Source: Agapanthus africanus
Lineage: Eukaryota; Streptophyta; Magnoliopsida; Asparagales; Amaryllidaceae
NCBI GenBank assembly: GCA_030015575.1
Contig: JASDDO010000016.1
Span: forward strand, 175,706,815 to 175,770,814
Reading direction: 5' to 3'
Length of the DNA: 64,000 bases
Of the stretch, positions 36,240 to 49,633 are shown piece by piece. Within the stretch, counting starts at the first letter, position 1, and each line of letters starts with the position of its first letter. The notes under the pieces were generated by a model. It did no database searches. It saw only the letters and a list, made by a program, of their open reading frames with translations, and was not told the origin of the DNA. Position numbers and translations under genes: made by a program.

Positions 36240-37760
36240 AAGATAGAAACTTAGATGATGTTAGATTAATTACGAAACCGAAAAAACTCCGAAATAACGA
36301 TTTTCTGGAACCCTGAATAATGCTCTCTGTTGATTTTTAAACGGGCTCGAAAAAATTTTTTAGCAACTGCAGAAGCTTACATGTGATGTACCGAGAACAC
36401 TGGAGAAAAACGAGGCAAATCCACCATTAAAAAACCGGCCACATCCCTCAAAATTCCGGCCTGGCCGGCCCCCCTCCCTCTGAATTGTTTCGTTTTCCTC
36501 TGGTGCTCTAGTCTGTAGATTTTGGGGTTTCAGGTATTGTTTGTTTAGCCCAAAATTTCATGTGATGTTAATTCTAATAAGGGGTTAATTCATAGTATTT
36601 CGTAGTTGTAATTTTAACATTATTTTGGTAACTTGGACGACGTTTAATAGTTCGAACGATATCACACACCACCTCATTACCCTCGCTGGAAATTTTCAAG
36701 TGTTGGAATTTCCCAAGTTGAACATATTCGGAAGATCGTGCAAGTATCCCTATGGACCCTCAAGAAGAACGTAACCCTAACTCGATCCATTGACCATGGA
36801 ACCACGGCCAAACCATAGGGTTTGCCGTAGTCCTGTGGCGCCATAGGTGAGGCAAGGGTTGACCCTTCTACGACTGGTCCATAGACACCGTGGCTCGTTT
36901 TTGGGTATCTTAACTTTGCTCAAGTGTTGAGCTCTCGGGGTAATTTGTGGACGTTTGTTGATTCGATCGAAACGTTTAACATCATCTAGATATATGTGAT
37001 GATTGCAATTGTTGTTGTTTTTCACTTTCTTTTCTGCGACCGTAAGTGTAGTATGTGGTGTATCGCCGGTTTCGTTGCTATACATCAACCACAATCGTGG
37101 TACGCATACTTACTTACGTTGATGACATGTGATGTTATGTGTTGCTGAGATATGATGTACATGATCGTCGTGAATGAATGGCCGGGGGTTTTATGTGAGA
37201 TGAGAGTTTTTATTTTCATTCATGTAAAATTAATTGTATATAATATTCTTTTATTTGGGGCACTTCCGGGTTGAGGATGATGTCACCATTATTGTATATT
37301 ATTTACTTTTCCGCATTAGGATAGACCCAAGGAGGGGAGCACAAGTGATCGGGTTCTAGTGTTCAGTGGGAGGCCATCTCGAGGAGTCGAGACCGGGTCT
37401 CCTAAGTTCTAGAATTGGTAGGGTCACTTGCCGCTCTTGTAGGGGTCTACGGTTGTGGGCTTGGCTATTCATCGCGATCGTGGAATCCGTATTTTCTATT
37501 GTTGGCTAAATACAAAATACGGACCTCCTAGAATATCCTATATTTTCATATATATATATATATATTTCTGTGGCTAATTATTCTGTGATGTGATTACTAA
37601 ATATCTGAGACGAATGGATTATTATTATATATATGATATGTAATAAACGTTGCTTATGTTTTATATCCGCGCTAGTCCCACCCCGCTATGCCGTTAGTTA
37701 AGTAACCTAAAGGTGCATAACGGAACACTGTGGCGAATGCGGATGGCATAAGTGTACGTT
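36240..37760 (+). other. Untranslated leader after the D LTR, cut by the assembly gap
   Basis: Non-coding leader sequence homologous to the G leader (43944-45559). It has a CCGGCC/GGCCGG hairpin at 36435-36468, the position where other elements carry the GC-rich hairpin, and GCTCAAGTGTTGAGC near 36908. It also holds a (TA)n run at 37548-37565 and a degenerate CGTTAGTTA palindrome near 37691. It stops at the gap before the three-hairpin region and gag. Whether it belongs to the same element as 37961-40561 cannot be decided. Confidence 0.7.
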
Positions 37761-37960
37761 NNNNNNNNNNNNNNNNNNNNNNNNNNNNNNNNNNNNNNNN
37801 NNNNNNNNNNNNNNNNNNNNNNNNNNNNNNNNNNNNNNNNNNNNNNNNNNNNNNNNNNNNNNNNNNNNNNNNNNNNNNNNNNNNNNNNNNNNNNNNNNNN
37901 NNNNNNNNNNNNNNNNNNNNNNNNNNNNNNNNNNNNNNNNNNNNNNNNNNNNNNNNNNNN
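37761..37960. other. Assembly gap (200 N)
   Basis: Exactly 200 N, a typical placeholder for a gap of unknown size. The flanks are leader on the left and integrase (HCRLGH region) on the right. At least the end of the leader, any gag, and the protease are missing. Confidence 0.95.
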
Positions 37961-40561
37961 TTGTAGACTTGGTCATACCAATGCGACACGGCTAGCTAAG
38001 TTACATACGGATGGATATTTGAATCCATTCGAATTATCATCTTATGATACATTCATGTCTCAAAGGTAAAATGACCAAAACTCCGTTTAGTGGACATGGA
38101 GAAAGAGTTACGGAACTCTTAGGGCTGGTACATAGTGATGTATGCGGTCCCATGTCTACACATGCCAGGAACGGTTCTTCCTACTTTATTACATTCACTG
38201 ACGATCTCTTAAGATTCGGACATGTGTTCCTGATGAAACACAAGTCTGAAGCTTTTGAGAAATTCAGAGAATATAAGCACGAAGTAGAGAAGCAAACGGG
38301 CAAAAGTATTAAGATCCTTCGATCTGATCGAGGAGGAGAATACTTGAGCAATGAGTTCCGGGATTATCTAAAAGAGAATGGGATACTCTCTCAGCTTACT
38401 CCTCCTTATACACCACAGCACAACGGTGTATCAGAACGGAGGAATCACACCCTATTAGATATGGTGCGCTCTATGATGAGCACAACTGAGTTACCTATCT
38501 CCTTTTGGGGTTATGCGCTGGAGACAGCCGCATACCTATTGAATAGAATTCCATCTAAATCAGTGCCTACCACTCCATATGAGATTTGGAATGGGAAGAG
38601 ACCATCTCTTAAAGAAGTTAAGATATGGGGTTGGCCTATGTTAGAAAGCAAAATCCAGACAAGCTCGAGGCAAGATCTGGTCTATGTAAGTTTGTAGGAT
38701 ATCCAAAATATTCCTATGGATATATCTTCTACCACGGTGAGGAACAAAAGGTGTTTGTTTCTCAATATGCCACCTTTTTAGAAAAGGAATTTCTTGCAAA
38801 AGAAATTAGTGGCGAAGAGGTAGAGCTGGAAGAGGTTCCAGCACCACAAACTACAACGGATGATTTATTGGAGCCAGAGGATTCAGTAGTACCCGACGAA
38901 CCCCAGCCTCTCCACCGATCTAGCATGGTTTCTCATCCACCTGAGAGATACTACGGTTTTCTCATTGATGGTGGAAGCGAGGATTGCATCATGGAAGATG
39001 ATGACCCGACTAGTTTCGAGCAGGCCATCACGAGTGGTGACTCTGTGAAATGGCTGGATGCAATGCGATCTGAGATGGAATCCATGTACACCAACAAAGT
39101 ATGGACTTTGGAAAATTCTCCTGAAGGGGTAAAACCCATTGGGAGCAAGTGGATCTTTAAAAAGAAAATTGGTGTAGATGGAAAAGTTGAGACTTTCAAA
39201 GCTAGACTTGTTACAAAGGGGTGGATTATGACGAAACCTTTTCTCCAGTGGCTATGCTTAAGTCCGTTCGGATCTTACTTGCCATTGCTGCATACCATGA
39301 CTACGAAATCTGGCAAATGGATATTAAGACCGCCTTTCTAAACGGTGATTTAGAAGAGTGTGTGTACATGGCTCAGCCAGAGGGCTTCATAGATAGTGGG
39401 AGCAGCGGAAAGGTATGCAAACTGCTTAAATCCATCTATGGGTTAAAGCAAGCATCGCGGAGTTGGAACATCTGTTTTGATGTTGTAGTCAAAGAGTTTG
39501 ACTTCATCAAAAATATAGATGAACCTTGTATTTATAAGAAGGTTGCAGAGAGTAAGGTTGTATTCCTCGTATTGTACGTGGATGACATACTCTTGATAGG
39601 AAATGATGTTCCTATGCTGCAGTCAGTCAAGCTCTTCTTATCACAAAGATTCTCAATGAAAGATCTAGGTGATGCCTCCTGCATATTGGGAATTATGATC
39701 TATTGAGATAGATCTAAACGGATACTGGGATTGTCCCAATCCAGGTACATTGACACCATACTACAGAGGTTTAGTATAGAAGAATCCAAGCGTGGGAACC
39801 AACCCACGATCTCTGGACTCACTCTCTCCAAAGAGATGTCTCTCAAGATTGATTTGGAGAGAGCTCGCATGCAAGGGATACCCTATGCTTCGGCAGTAGG
39901 CTCTATCATGTATGCGATGCTATGTACCAGACCCGATGTAGCATACTCACTAAGTGTAGTGAGTCGGTATCAAGAAGATCCTGGATTGAGTCACTGGACA
40001 GCTGTGAATAACATTCTCAAGTACTTACGAAGGACTAAAGAGATGTTCTTGGTGTATGGTAACAGAGAACTCCAGGTGGAGTCCTTTACCGATTCCAGCT
40101 TCCAAAGTGATAAGGACGACTCTAAGTCGCACTCGGGATTTGGATTTACCCTCAATGGAGGGGCGGTATGTTGGAAAAGTTCTAAACAGGATACCGTTGC
40201 AGACTCGACGATGGAGGCTGAATACATCGCTGCCAACGATGCTGCCAAAGAGGCTGTCTGGATAAAGAAGTTCATTACTGAACTTGGTGTGGTTCCATCT
40301 ATTGAACATCCAATACCTCTGTATTGCGATAACAATGGAGTTGTGGCTTTTGCCAAGGAACCCAGGTCCCATCAAAAGTCCAGACATATTCTGAGGCGGT
40401 ATCACCTGATCAGGGAGATAGTTGATCGCCGGGAGATCGAGATCAGGAGAGTAGATACGAAGGACAACACCGTGGATCCACTCACGAAGGCCATTCCCCA
40501 GATACAGTTTGAGAGATTATTCGGAATGCTAGGTATGAGATACTACAGCAGCTGGCCTTAG
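37961..40561 (+). pseudogene. Element D' integrase-RT-RNaseH, broken
   Basis: It starts at CRLGHTNATRLAKL. A 4-nt deletion near 38050 removes the first cysteine of the integrase CX2C pair. Integrase continues with SDVCGPMSTHARNGSSYF, LRSDRGGEYL and HNGVSERRN. A second 4-nt deletion near 38627 shifts frame at the WGCPAYV position. RT follows (WLDAMRSEMESMYTNKVW), and 19 nt are missing at 39220. Then come FSPVAMLKS, AFLNGDLEECVY, YVDD (39575-39586) and a CGA-to-TGA stop at 39704-39706. The last frame, from about 39731, covers RT thumb and RNaseH (TDSSFQSDKDD, MEAEYIAANDAAKEAVW, YCDNN) and ends MRYYSSWP. The closest relative in the window is E. Confidence 0.85.
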
Positions 40562-40564
40562 TGC

Positions 40565-40575
40565 AAGTGGGAGAT
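40565..40575 (+). promoter_or_regulatory. Polypurine tract, element D'
   Basis: AAGTGGGAGAT directly before TGTTAGTTATG of the 3' LTR. Confidence 0.85.
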
Positions 40576-41842
40576 TGTTAGTTATGTATATGCCCTAGAG
40601 GCCATTGTTGTACATATGATGTATATTATAATGGATGCTTAGATATATATAGAGAGGATTTTCTTGCTCGTCATGATAGTATGCTAGTTGGTTTCCTTTT
40701 ATCTTAACATGTTGACTTATATTAGTTTACTGTCTTACTCTCACATGTTGATAAAGCCTTTAGGATCTGTACTCGACTACTGGGACTATGATGAGATCAT
40801 ACTAGTGGGGCCACGGTAGTCGATGAGTACATCCTAAAACTGTTCCTAGTCGAGGGTGTGTCGAGACAGGGCATCGATATACCAAAGTAGACTAGCGTAT
40901 ACGCATCTTGACCCATATGATGGGCGATAGAGGATCCCATATCCATCGGTGTTTTGACATCAGAGATGGTGTACGAGTGCTCAGTGAAGACTGGGTACAC
41001 TGGACGGACTCGCCGAGAACTCCCAGATGGTGATATACCACACGTCAGATGGCGGTTCTCCGGTGACACTGGTACAGGGTAGTCTGTAGACCCGAGATCG
41101 TCATAGAGTCTTGTGTGATTCCCACTGTGCTTTGATTTCCACCTTACCACATCCAAGAGGGCATGCAAAACGGTAGCTTTTGGGTGCAGTCTCGAATCAC
41201 ATGGAGGCAATGAACGATAGGAGGGGATTCGTCTCTCCCGATATAGGGAGTTGATGTTGTGCTGTGTTCGATTGGCTATAACTGGAAGTCCCTGGCCAGG
41301 GCTGATATAGAGATTTACTGGTAAGTGTTACCAGTAGTTTCTCGACCTGTTATGAGCCTCACATTGACACAACTTATCGATTACTGGGGTCTGACGTATA
41401 CCACCCCTAGACTAGATATCCAACATATCAGACGAAGAGACCGGACTGTACGGGAGTGTTACTGATTGGATTCACCGGAGAATGTATAGGCTTGTTTGTT
41501 GATCTTCTGATCGCTCAATACCTGGGTGGCTGTTACGTTTAGCTGACCGCTTGCAGCTTGTGGGTGTTTGATATGATCATCACCTGCTACCGGCGTATTG
41601 ACGATTCTTTAGAGTCCTACACAGAGGTTTCTTGATTCAGGCAAAACGGAGTAGGGGCACATATGTGATATGTGCAGGACCAATGATAATACGATATAGG
41701 ATACCGTATTATATTCTCGCGGTATTTTGAAATGAGCCGGGTCATCGGATCAAGTGTTGATTCGATGAATCGGTACATGATATATTAGTCGGTTATATTC
41801 GATATAGCCGGATTGTCGGATCAAGTGTTGATTCGATAATTT
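40576..41842 (+). repeat. 3' LTR of element D', left part
   Basis: 1267 bp beginning TGTTAGTTATGTATATGCCC, interrupted by element G at 41842/41843. AATTT (41838-41842) is the presumed target-site duplication, and the remainder should lie right of the window. It contains two CGGATCAA-GTG-TTGATTCG hairpins (about 41747 and 41816). Confidence 0.85.
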
Positions 41843-43930
41843 TGTTGGATATATATATGCCCTAGAGGCCATTATATGATAGTGGATGTATTTATACATG
41901 TATATATATATTTAGTGTACTTTCTTGCTCGACATGATAGTATGCTATCTGGTTCTTCTTTATCTGACATGTTGACTTTATCATGCTTTTATTCATTCAT
42001 ACATGTTGATAAAGCCCTGAGGATATAGGCTTGACTACTGTGATTATGATGGAGATCATACTAGTGGGACGTCTGTAGTTTATAAGCATATCCTGAAAAG
42101 TCCCTAGTCGTAGGTATATCGAGACGGGGCATCGATATACCAGAGTAGACTAGCGTATATGATACTAGACCAATATGATGGGCGATGGATGTTCCCACAT
42201 TCATCGATGTTCGACATCGAAATCGTATACGGGTGCTCAGTGGTGACTGGGTACACTAGACGGACTCACCGAGAACTCCTATATGGAATTATATCTATCG
42301 TCGGATAGCAGATCTCAGGTGACACTGGTACAGGTTAGTCTGTAGACCCGAGATCGTCATAGAGTTTTGTGAGTTCTCCCACTGTACTTTGATTACCACC
42401 CTACCACGGCTCTACTGAGTCGTGCAAACAGGTGGCCGTTGGTTACAGTCCCGAGACACACAAAGGCGATGAGCGATAGGAGGGGTTTCGTCTCTCCCGG
42501 TATTGGGAGTTGATGCTGTGCTGTGCTCGATTGGCTATATCAGTAAGTCCCTGGATAGGGCTATTGAGATTTACAGATAAGTGTTATCAGTAGTTTCTCG
42601 ATCTGTTATAGACCACTCATCGGCATGACTTATTGAGTTATTGGGGTCGACGTTACCATCCCTAGACTCGCTATGCAGCATATCTGACGAAGAGACCAAA
42701 CTGTACGGTAGTGTTGCCGGTTGGCTCGACGGGAGTTGTGACAGGTTCGCTTGTTTTCTTCTGATCGCTCAATACCCGGGTGGCCGTTACGTTTAGCTGA
42801 CCGCTTGCGGCTTGGGGGTGCTTGATATGATCATCACCCACTGCCGGCGTATTGACGAGTCTTAGAGTCCCACAATGGAGTTGCCTAGTCCAGGCGAAAC
42901 GATGTGGTGCGCATATGAGATATGCGCGTGGACCCGGTTAAAATGCGCGTATGAGATACCGTATATTAATCGGGCGGTTTGCTTTTGGTCGGGTCGTATG
43001 TGATATGACCGGTTTGCTAAATCAAGTGTTGATTTATCATTGACCATTAGTTTCTCACTTTAAACCCTTTCTTTTCTTTATGTTGTATGCATGCATGTAT
43101 GCATTTATTCTCATTCATGCACATATTGATGTGCATGCACACATACATGCATACATAATTCTATCATGGTTGTTGATATAGTGGATGGTGGCAATATAAG
43201 ACACACACCATATATATATATATATATATAAATATATAGATATTATTTTTTGGAAAAGAAAAATGGAAATGGAAATTGTTATCATGGTTTATTATTTTAT
43301 TCATGCACTAACCCTTTGGTTTAACCATGATTCATTTTCTATGGCCATTTTTGATCCAAAACAAATATCTAGATATTTTATAACTATGGTTAAGAATGAA
43401 TAAAGAAAATATATATATATTTTCATTTCTCATTTTTATTCTTATGCTTATCATTATCTTGAGCTCTTTACAAGCCATCATCTTCTTCCTCCTTTCTCTC
43501 TTGCTCTCTAGTTTCCTCAAGTGAGCAAAAGAGTCATCAAGTTAGGGTTTTGAAGTGAGAAAATAAACCACAACACCATTCTACACCAGTCTTGCCCATT
43601 AGTCTAGAGTGCTAGCTTCTACTTCTTCTCTTGATCTAGTGGAGCTTCAAACTTGGACAAAGAGGACTACGGGTGGATCGTCATGGACCTAGAGGATCTC
43701 AAGTGAACCTTTTTCCAACTCTCAAGTGGCCAAGGAGTCTAGCGTAGGGAGCTACAAAGGTTGTACTCTCAAAACCCTAGCTTTTATTACTTGTGTTATT
43801 GTTAAAGTTATGTTACCTTATATTTTCTAGCATGATCCTTAAGATAGTTTCTTTAGCACCATATCAAATTTAAAATATGGCATGTGTGTTGCCTCCAAAC
43901 CCTTGTAGTGGTACTGTAGGAACCCATTCA
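41843..43930 (+). repeat. 5' LTR of element G
   Basis: 2088 bp, TGTTGGATATATATATGCCC to ACCCATTCA. At 42909-43036 three perfect 8-bp hairpins with trinucleotide loops follow each other: GCGCATAT-GAG-ATATGCGC, GGTCGTAT-GTG-ATATGACC (one G-T pair) and TAAATCAA-GTG-TTGATTTA. There is an (AT)n run at 43210-43230. Confidence 0.9.
43210..43230. repeat. (TA)n microsatellite
   Basis: An uninterrupted TA run in the G 5' LTR. Confidence 0.9.
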
Positions 43931-43943
43931 TGGTATCAGAGCC
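43931..43943 (+). promoter_or_regulatory. Primer binding site, element G
   Basis: TGGTATCAGAGCC directly after the LTR end ...ATTCA, without the single-base spacer seen in the other elements. Confidence 0.85.
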
Positions 43944-45559
43944 AAGCTAGAGCCTTAGGGTAACCTAGACGATGTTAAAAACCTCGAACGAACGAAACAC
44001 GACACCCGGGGGATTTTCTCTGGAAATTTTTCTAAATCTGGATTTTTTCAAATTAAAAATACTTAAAAAATTCGGCAGGGTATTTTATGGACCTACCAGA
44101 AATACGATGCCCTAACTCATCCGTACGACCGCGGAACCGCGGCCATAGTGGCCTTTCTGCGGCGGTTCCGCGGCGCAGTAGGAGAGCTATGGGCCGTAGT
44201 TTCTTGTGCATGCCCGTATGTATTTTGTGTAGTTACTGGTATTTTTTTAAAATATGCTCAGGTGTTGAGCTTTCTGAGAAGTCTTTGGGTGTTCAATCGT
44301 TCGATCGAATGTTTTAACGTCTCCTAGTTTATTAATATTTGATACAATAATTGGAATCTACAAAATTGTTTGTTGCGTGTAAATCTAGTAGTTCGGTCTC
44401 GGCAACAATCGGAAATCTTGTTGAATTATCCGGCTTGTTTTGAAAAGGTGTTTTCATGGATGAGACCGAAATGCGAGCTTTACATTGTTAGGCATGAAAT
44501 CTTGTATATGTGATATTCCGGGTTTGTATTGTCTAAAGGCGGTTACGATTCCAATTGTTGTAGTTTTTCATTTTATTTCTCTGTGACCGTAAGTTTAGTA
44601 TGTGGCATATCGCCAGTTTCGTTGCTATACATCAACGACAATCGGGGTACACATACTTACTTACGTTGATGATATGTGATATTATGTGTTACTGAGATTT
44701 GACATGTAGGATTGTCGTGATTGAATAGCCGAGGGGTTTCATGTGAGATGAGAGTTTTCTTTTCATTCATGTAAAATACAAATGTAATGTAATATTATTT
44801 TATTTGGGGCACTTCCGGGTTGAGGTTGATGTCATGTATATTATTTACATTTCCGCATTAGGATAGACCCAAGGAGGGGAGCACAAGTGACCGGGTTCTG
44901 GGGTTCAGTGGGAGGCCATCTCGAGGAGTCGAGACCGGGTCTCCTAAACTCCAGAATTGGTAGGGTCGCTTGCCGCTCTCGTAGGGGTCTAGGGCTGTGG
45001 GCTTGGCTATTCATCGCGACTGTGTAATCCATATTTTCTATTATTGGCTAAATACTAAATACGGACGTCCAAGTATATCCTATATTATCATATCTGTGTT
45101 TCTGCTGCCTGTATACTGTGATGTGATATCTGAGACGAATGATATATTATATATGAGATATAAAGTAGACATTGCTTATGTTTTACACCCGCGCTAGTCC
45201 CGTCCCGGTATGCCGTTAATTAAGTAACCTAACGATGCATAACGGAACATTGCGGCGAATGCGGATGGCATAAGTGTACGTTGTATTTTCGTTTCTTTTC
45301 TGTGATTGGCTTAAGGACTTAAATGATGGGGCTACATTAATATGATTAATGTAAAGAAAATAAACCTAAAAAGATGTTGTAGAATCGGATTTGAAAACCA
45401 CTCGGCTCTTTATGAAAAAGCTACATTTCAAAACTGCGGAGCTCAAGCCACTCCTTTTGAAAACCATTTGATTCTACGACGATATCAAGTTCAAAGCGTT
45501 AAAGATTTTCTTAAAAATCATCCGCAACCCTCCGTCATTTTAGGAAGTAGAGTACTTAG
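43944..45559 (+). other. Element G untranslated leader, first part
   Basis: Non-coding. It carries a perfect 12-bp hairpin CCGCGGAACCGC/GCGGTTCCGCGG (44129-44140, 44162-44173) about 186 nt after the primer site, GCTCAGGTGTTGAGC near 44258, and a CGTTAATTAAGTAACCTAACG palindrome near 45211. It is interrupted at 45559 by solo LTR F (duplication CTTAG) and resumes at 58308. Confidence 0.75.
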
Positions 45560-47431
45560 TGTTGGGTTACTAGGCACTCTAAGAAGGTTCTACAAGATAT
45601 CAACCATGCCCGATTAAAATTTTAGCCGTGCCGAATAACTCTAAACAAGATCTTTAAACTAGAGATTAGGCGAAAACAAGCAAGTTAAAATCTTTAACAC
45701 TAAGTGAATACGAAATACAACCTTTATAGATCGGTCCTTCACTTCTTAAGCTCCTTGTAGTAGTCCCTTCGCTGCGATCATCGTGCTCCCGGACTCTCGG
45801 ACGGCTCCATGAGAAGAGGGCAACGGTTTTGCTTGAAGTCTTCGAGGCCGAAGATGGTCTACGTCGAGGGAATACGAACTCAAACTTCTACTTCACTAAC
45901 TAGAGAATTAGTGAAGCAAACACCCTAAACTAAAGTGCTAGTCTAGTAGAGGATGATGAAATATGAAATGGGTACACTTTAGAATTTCTTTTCTCACTAT
46001 GTAACTCTCTCTTTATCAAACCCTAGAAAGAAATTGAAGGAGGAAGAAGATGAGCTCAAAACGAGAATGAAAACTAATCAAGAAAGAGAGTTAGCTAACC
46101 ATGGTGAGTGAGTATCATATACTAACTCATGTAGAGACTTAATCATGGCTAAGTGTGATGGTTAGGTTAACAAAAATCCAAGGTAAAAACAAACTTAGTG
46201 GACTTTAGTCAATGCATCCACAGCTTCCACAAGCTTCATGCATTTTCTAATTTTCCACTAATTTTGCAATTACTTTAAATACATTAAACCCAACATAACA
46301 AATATCATGGTGTAAGTCTCATACACCCATGAAAGTTGTATCAACAACCATGATACAATATGTACACAAATAAATATATATATCACATATATATTAAGTT
46401 GTGCACAAGTGAGAAAAAATAAATGCTTAAGTGAACCAATGTTAGTTATGTAAATTGGTATATCATATATACAATCATACACTAAATTATTAAATCAACA
46501 CTTGACTTAATAATCCGGTTATATCTCATATAACCGACTAACACAAAATGTACCAACTTATCGAATCAACACTTGATTCGATAACCCGGGTATATTTCAT
46601 ATAACCGGCCGATACAATAGTCGCGAGAATAGAATACGGTATCACATACACGCATTATTCTCGGTCCCGCACATATCACATATGCGCTCCTATTTCGTTT
46701 TGCCTGAGCCAGTATAATCTCTATGTAGGACTCTAAAGACTCGTCAATACGCTGGCAGTAGGTGATGATCATATCAAGCACCCACAAGCCGTCAGCGGTA
46801 CTAGCTGGACGTAACGGCTACTCGGGTATTGAGCGATCAGAAGATCAGCAAGCAAGCTCGCTCCAACTCCTGCAAAAAGCCTGACAGTGACACTACCGTA
46901 CAGTCCGGTCTCCTCGTCTGATATGTCGCATATCAAGTCTAGGGTTGGTAAAACGTCAGACCCCAATAACCGATAAGTCATGACGATATGAGGCTCATAA
47001 CGGGTCGAGAAACTACTGGTAACACTTATCAGTAAATCTCTAAACCAGCCCTGGCCAGGGACTTCCCTGTTATGGCCAATCGAGCATAGCGCAACATCAA
47101 CCTCCAATACCGGGAGAGACGAAACCCCTCCTATCGCTCATTGCCTCCATGTGGCTCGGGACTGTACCCAAAAACCACCGTTTTGCACGCCCTCTTGGAT
47201 GTGGTAAGGTGGAAATCAAAGCACAGTGGGAATCGCACAAGACTCTATGACGATCTCGGGTTTACAGACTAACCTGTACCAGTGTCACCAGAGAACTGCC
47301 ATCTGACATAAGGTATAATACCTTCTGGGAGTTCTCGGCGAGTCCGTCCAGTGTACCCAGTCTCCACTGAGCACCCGTATATCAACTCTGATGTCAAACA
47401 CTAATGGATATGGGATCATCCATCGCCCATC

Positions 47432-49619
47432 TGTAGGGTTCCTAGGCACTCTTGTGAAGGTTCTTAAGGCATCAAACATGCCCGGATTAAATTTTAGACG
47501 TGCCGAACAACCCAAAGCCGGGATCTTTGCTAGATTATTAGGGTTTTATATGCAAGATGATAACTTTTATCTAAGTGTGAGGGATTACAACCTTTGTAGT
47601 CCGCTCCTTCAGTTCACAAGCTCCGAGTAGAAGTCCCTTTGCCACGATCCACGATCTCCCGGACTCATGAGAGGCTCCACGACTCGAACGATCCATTCTA
47701 GCTTGTCGTATTCCAAATCTCCGATGATCTACCTTGAAGTCGCTTCGACTCAAGCTTTCTCACTCAAAAAAGAAGAACACCCTAATCACATGGGCTAGAT
47801 GAGATGAGGATGAGAGAGTAGTGATTTTGCTTTCTTTTAATATCATTTTCTCATTTTATTTCATCACTTAAGAAAATCTAGCAAGCTTTTCTTTCAAGAG
47901 AGAAGAAGAAGATAATGGAAAAAGAATAATGAATTATCTTTCTTTTGTGATGAATAGAAATCTATATGATTGAATTGTGAACCATGGTCAAGGATGATAG
48001 GATGAGAATGAGTAGAGAAACAACTAGGGTTAGGGTTTGGTTTGGTTTAGAATGTGTCATCACAAAAGATCTTTGTAATGACAAAAGAAAGAAAGCTTCT
48101 AGAAGGAGCTTGAAGCATCCAACCCTAATGAAACCTTAACCTCAATTAATCATCCTTAAACATGTTTAACAATTAATCATATCATGTCACAATAATATAT
48201 ATCATATATATATTATATATTTGCAACAAAAGAAAATAATACAATTAACATATATCGCATATATATCAATGTATCATCCAGTGAGAAAATGAAATAATAA
48301 AGCAAGCCAATATTAGTTAATATAATATTATATCATATATATTATTATATATTAAATCATCGAATCAACACTTGATCCGACGATCCGGCTATATCGAATA
48401 TAACCGACTAATATATCATGTACCGATTCATCGAATCAACACTTGATCCGATGACCCGGTTCAAATCTAAATATCGCGAGAATATAATACGGTATCCCAT
48501 ATCGCATTATTCTCGGTCCTGCACATATCACATATGTGCCTCTACTCCGTTTCGCCTGAGCCAAGAAACCTCTGTGTAGGACTCTAAAGAATCGTCAATA
48601 CGCCGGTAGCAGGTGATGATCATATCAAACACCCACAAGCTGCAAGCGGTCAGCTAAACGTAACAGCCACCCAGGTATTGAGCGATCAGAAGATCAACAA
48701 GCTAGCCTGTCCGTTCTCCTGTGAATCCGATCAGTAACACTCCCGTACAGTCCGGTCTGTTCGTCTGATATGTCGCATATCAAGTCTAGGGGTGGTATAC
48801 GTCAGACCCCAGTAACCGATAAGTCGTGTCGATGTATGGCTCATAACGGGTCGAGAAACTACTAGTAACACTTACCAGTAAATCTCTATATCATCCCTGG
48901 CCAGGGACTTCCAGTTATAGCCAATCGAACACAGCACAACATCAACTCCCTATACCGGGAGAGACGAATCCCCTCCTATCGCTCATTGCCTCCATGTGAT
49001 TCGGGACTGTACCCAAAAGCCACCATTTTGCACGCCCTCTTGGACGTGGTAAGGTGGAAATCAAAGCACAGTGGGAATCACACAAGACTCTATGACGATC
49101 TCGGGTCTTCAGACTACCCTGTACCTGTGTCACCGGAGAACTGCCATCTGACGTGTGGTATATCACCATCTGGGAGTTCTCGGCGAGTCCGTCCAGTGTA
49201 CCCAGTCTCTACTGAGCACCCGTACACCATCTCTGATGTCTAACACCGATGGATATGGGATCATCCATCGCCCATCATATGGGTCAAGATGCGTATACGC
49301 TAGTCTACTCTGGTGTATCGATGCCCTGTCTCGATATACCCTCGACTAGGAACAGTTATAGGATGTACTCATCGACTACCGCGGCCCCACTAGTATGATC
49401 TCATCATAGTCCCAGTAGTCGAGTACAAGTCCTAAGGGCTTTATCAACATGTGAGAGTAAAACAGTAAACCAGTACAAGTCAACATGTTAAGATAAAGTG
49501 AAACCAAATAGCATACTATCATGACGAGCAAGAAAGTCTTCTCTATATATAACCAAGCATCCATTATAATATACATCATATGTACAACAATGGCCTCTAG
49601 GGCATATACATAACTAACA
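47432..49619 (-). repeat. 3' LTR of element E
   Basis: 2188 bp, TGTTAGTTATGTATATGCCC (at 49619, minus strand) to AACCCTACA (at 47432). It matches the 5' LTR at 55777-57964 base for base apart from about 15 substitutions. Hairpins with CAC/GTG loops lie around 48360-48545. Confidence 0.95.
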
Positions 49620-49630
49620 ATCTCCCACTT
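49620..49630 (-). promoter_or_regulatory. Polypurine tract, element E
   Basis: The minus strand reads AAGTGGGAGAT between the pol stop codon (49634-49636) and the 3' LTR. Confidence 0.9.
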
Positions 49631-49633
49631 GCA

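Noticed and set aside
37672..38069. Open frames that run through the N stretch
   Set aside because: They are translations of unknown bases. Only the sequence after 37961 encodes integrase.
39991..40405. Antisense frames over RNaseH and RT (also 49839-50204, 51061-51317, 62279-62692)
   Set aside because: Shadows of the conserved pol reading frame on the opposite strand.
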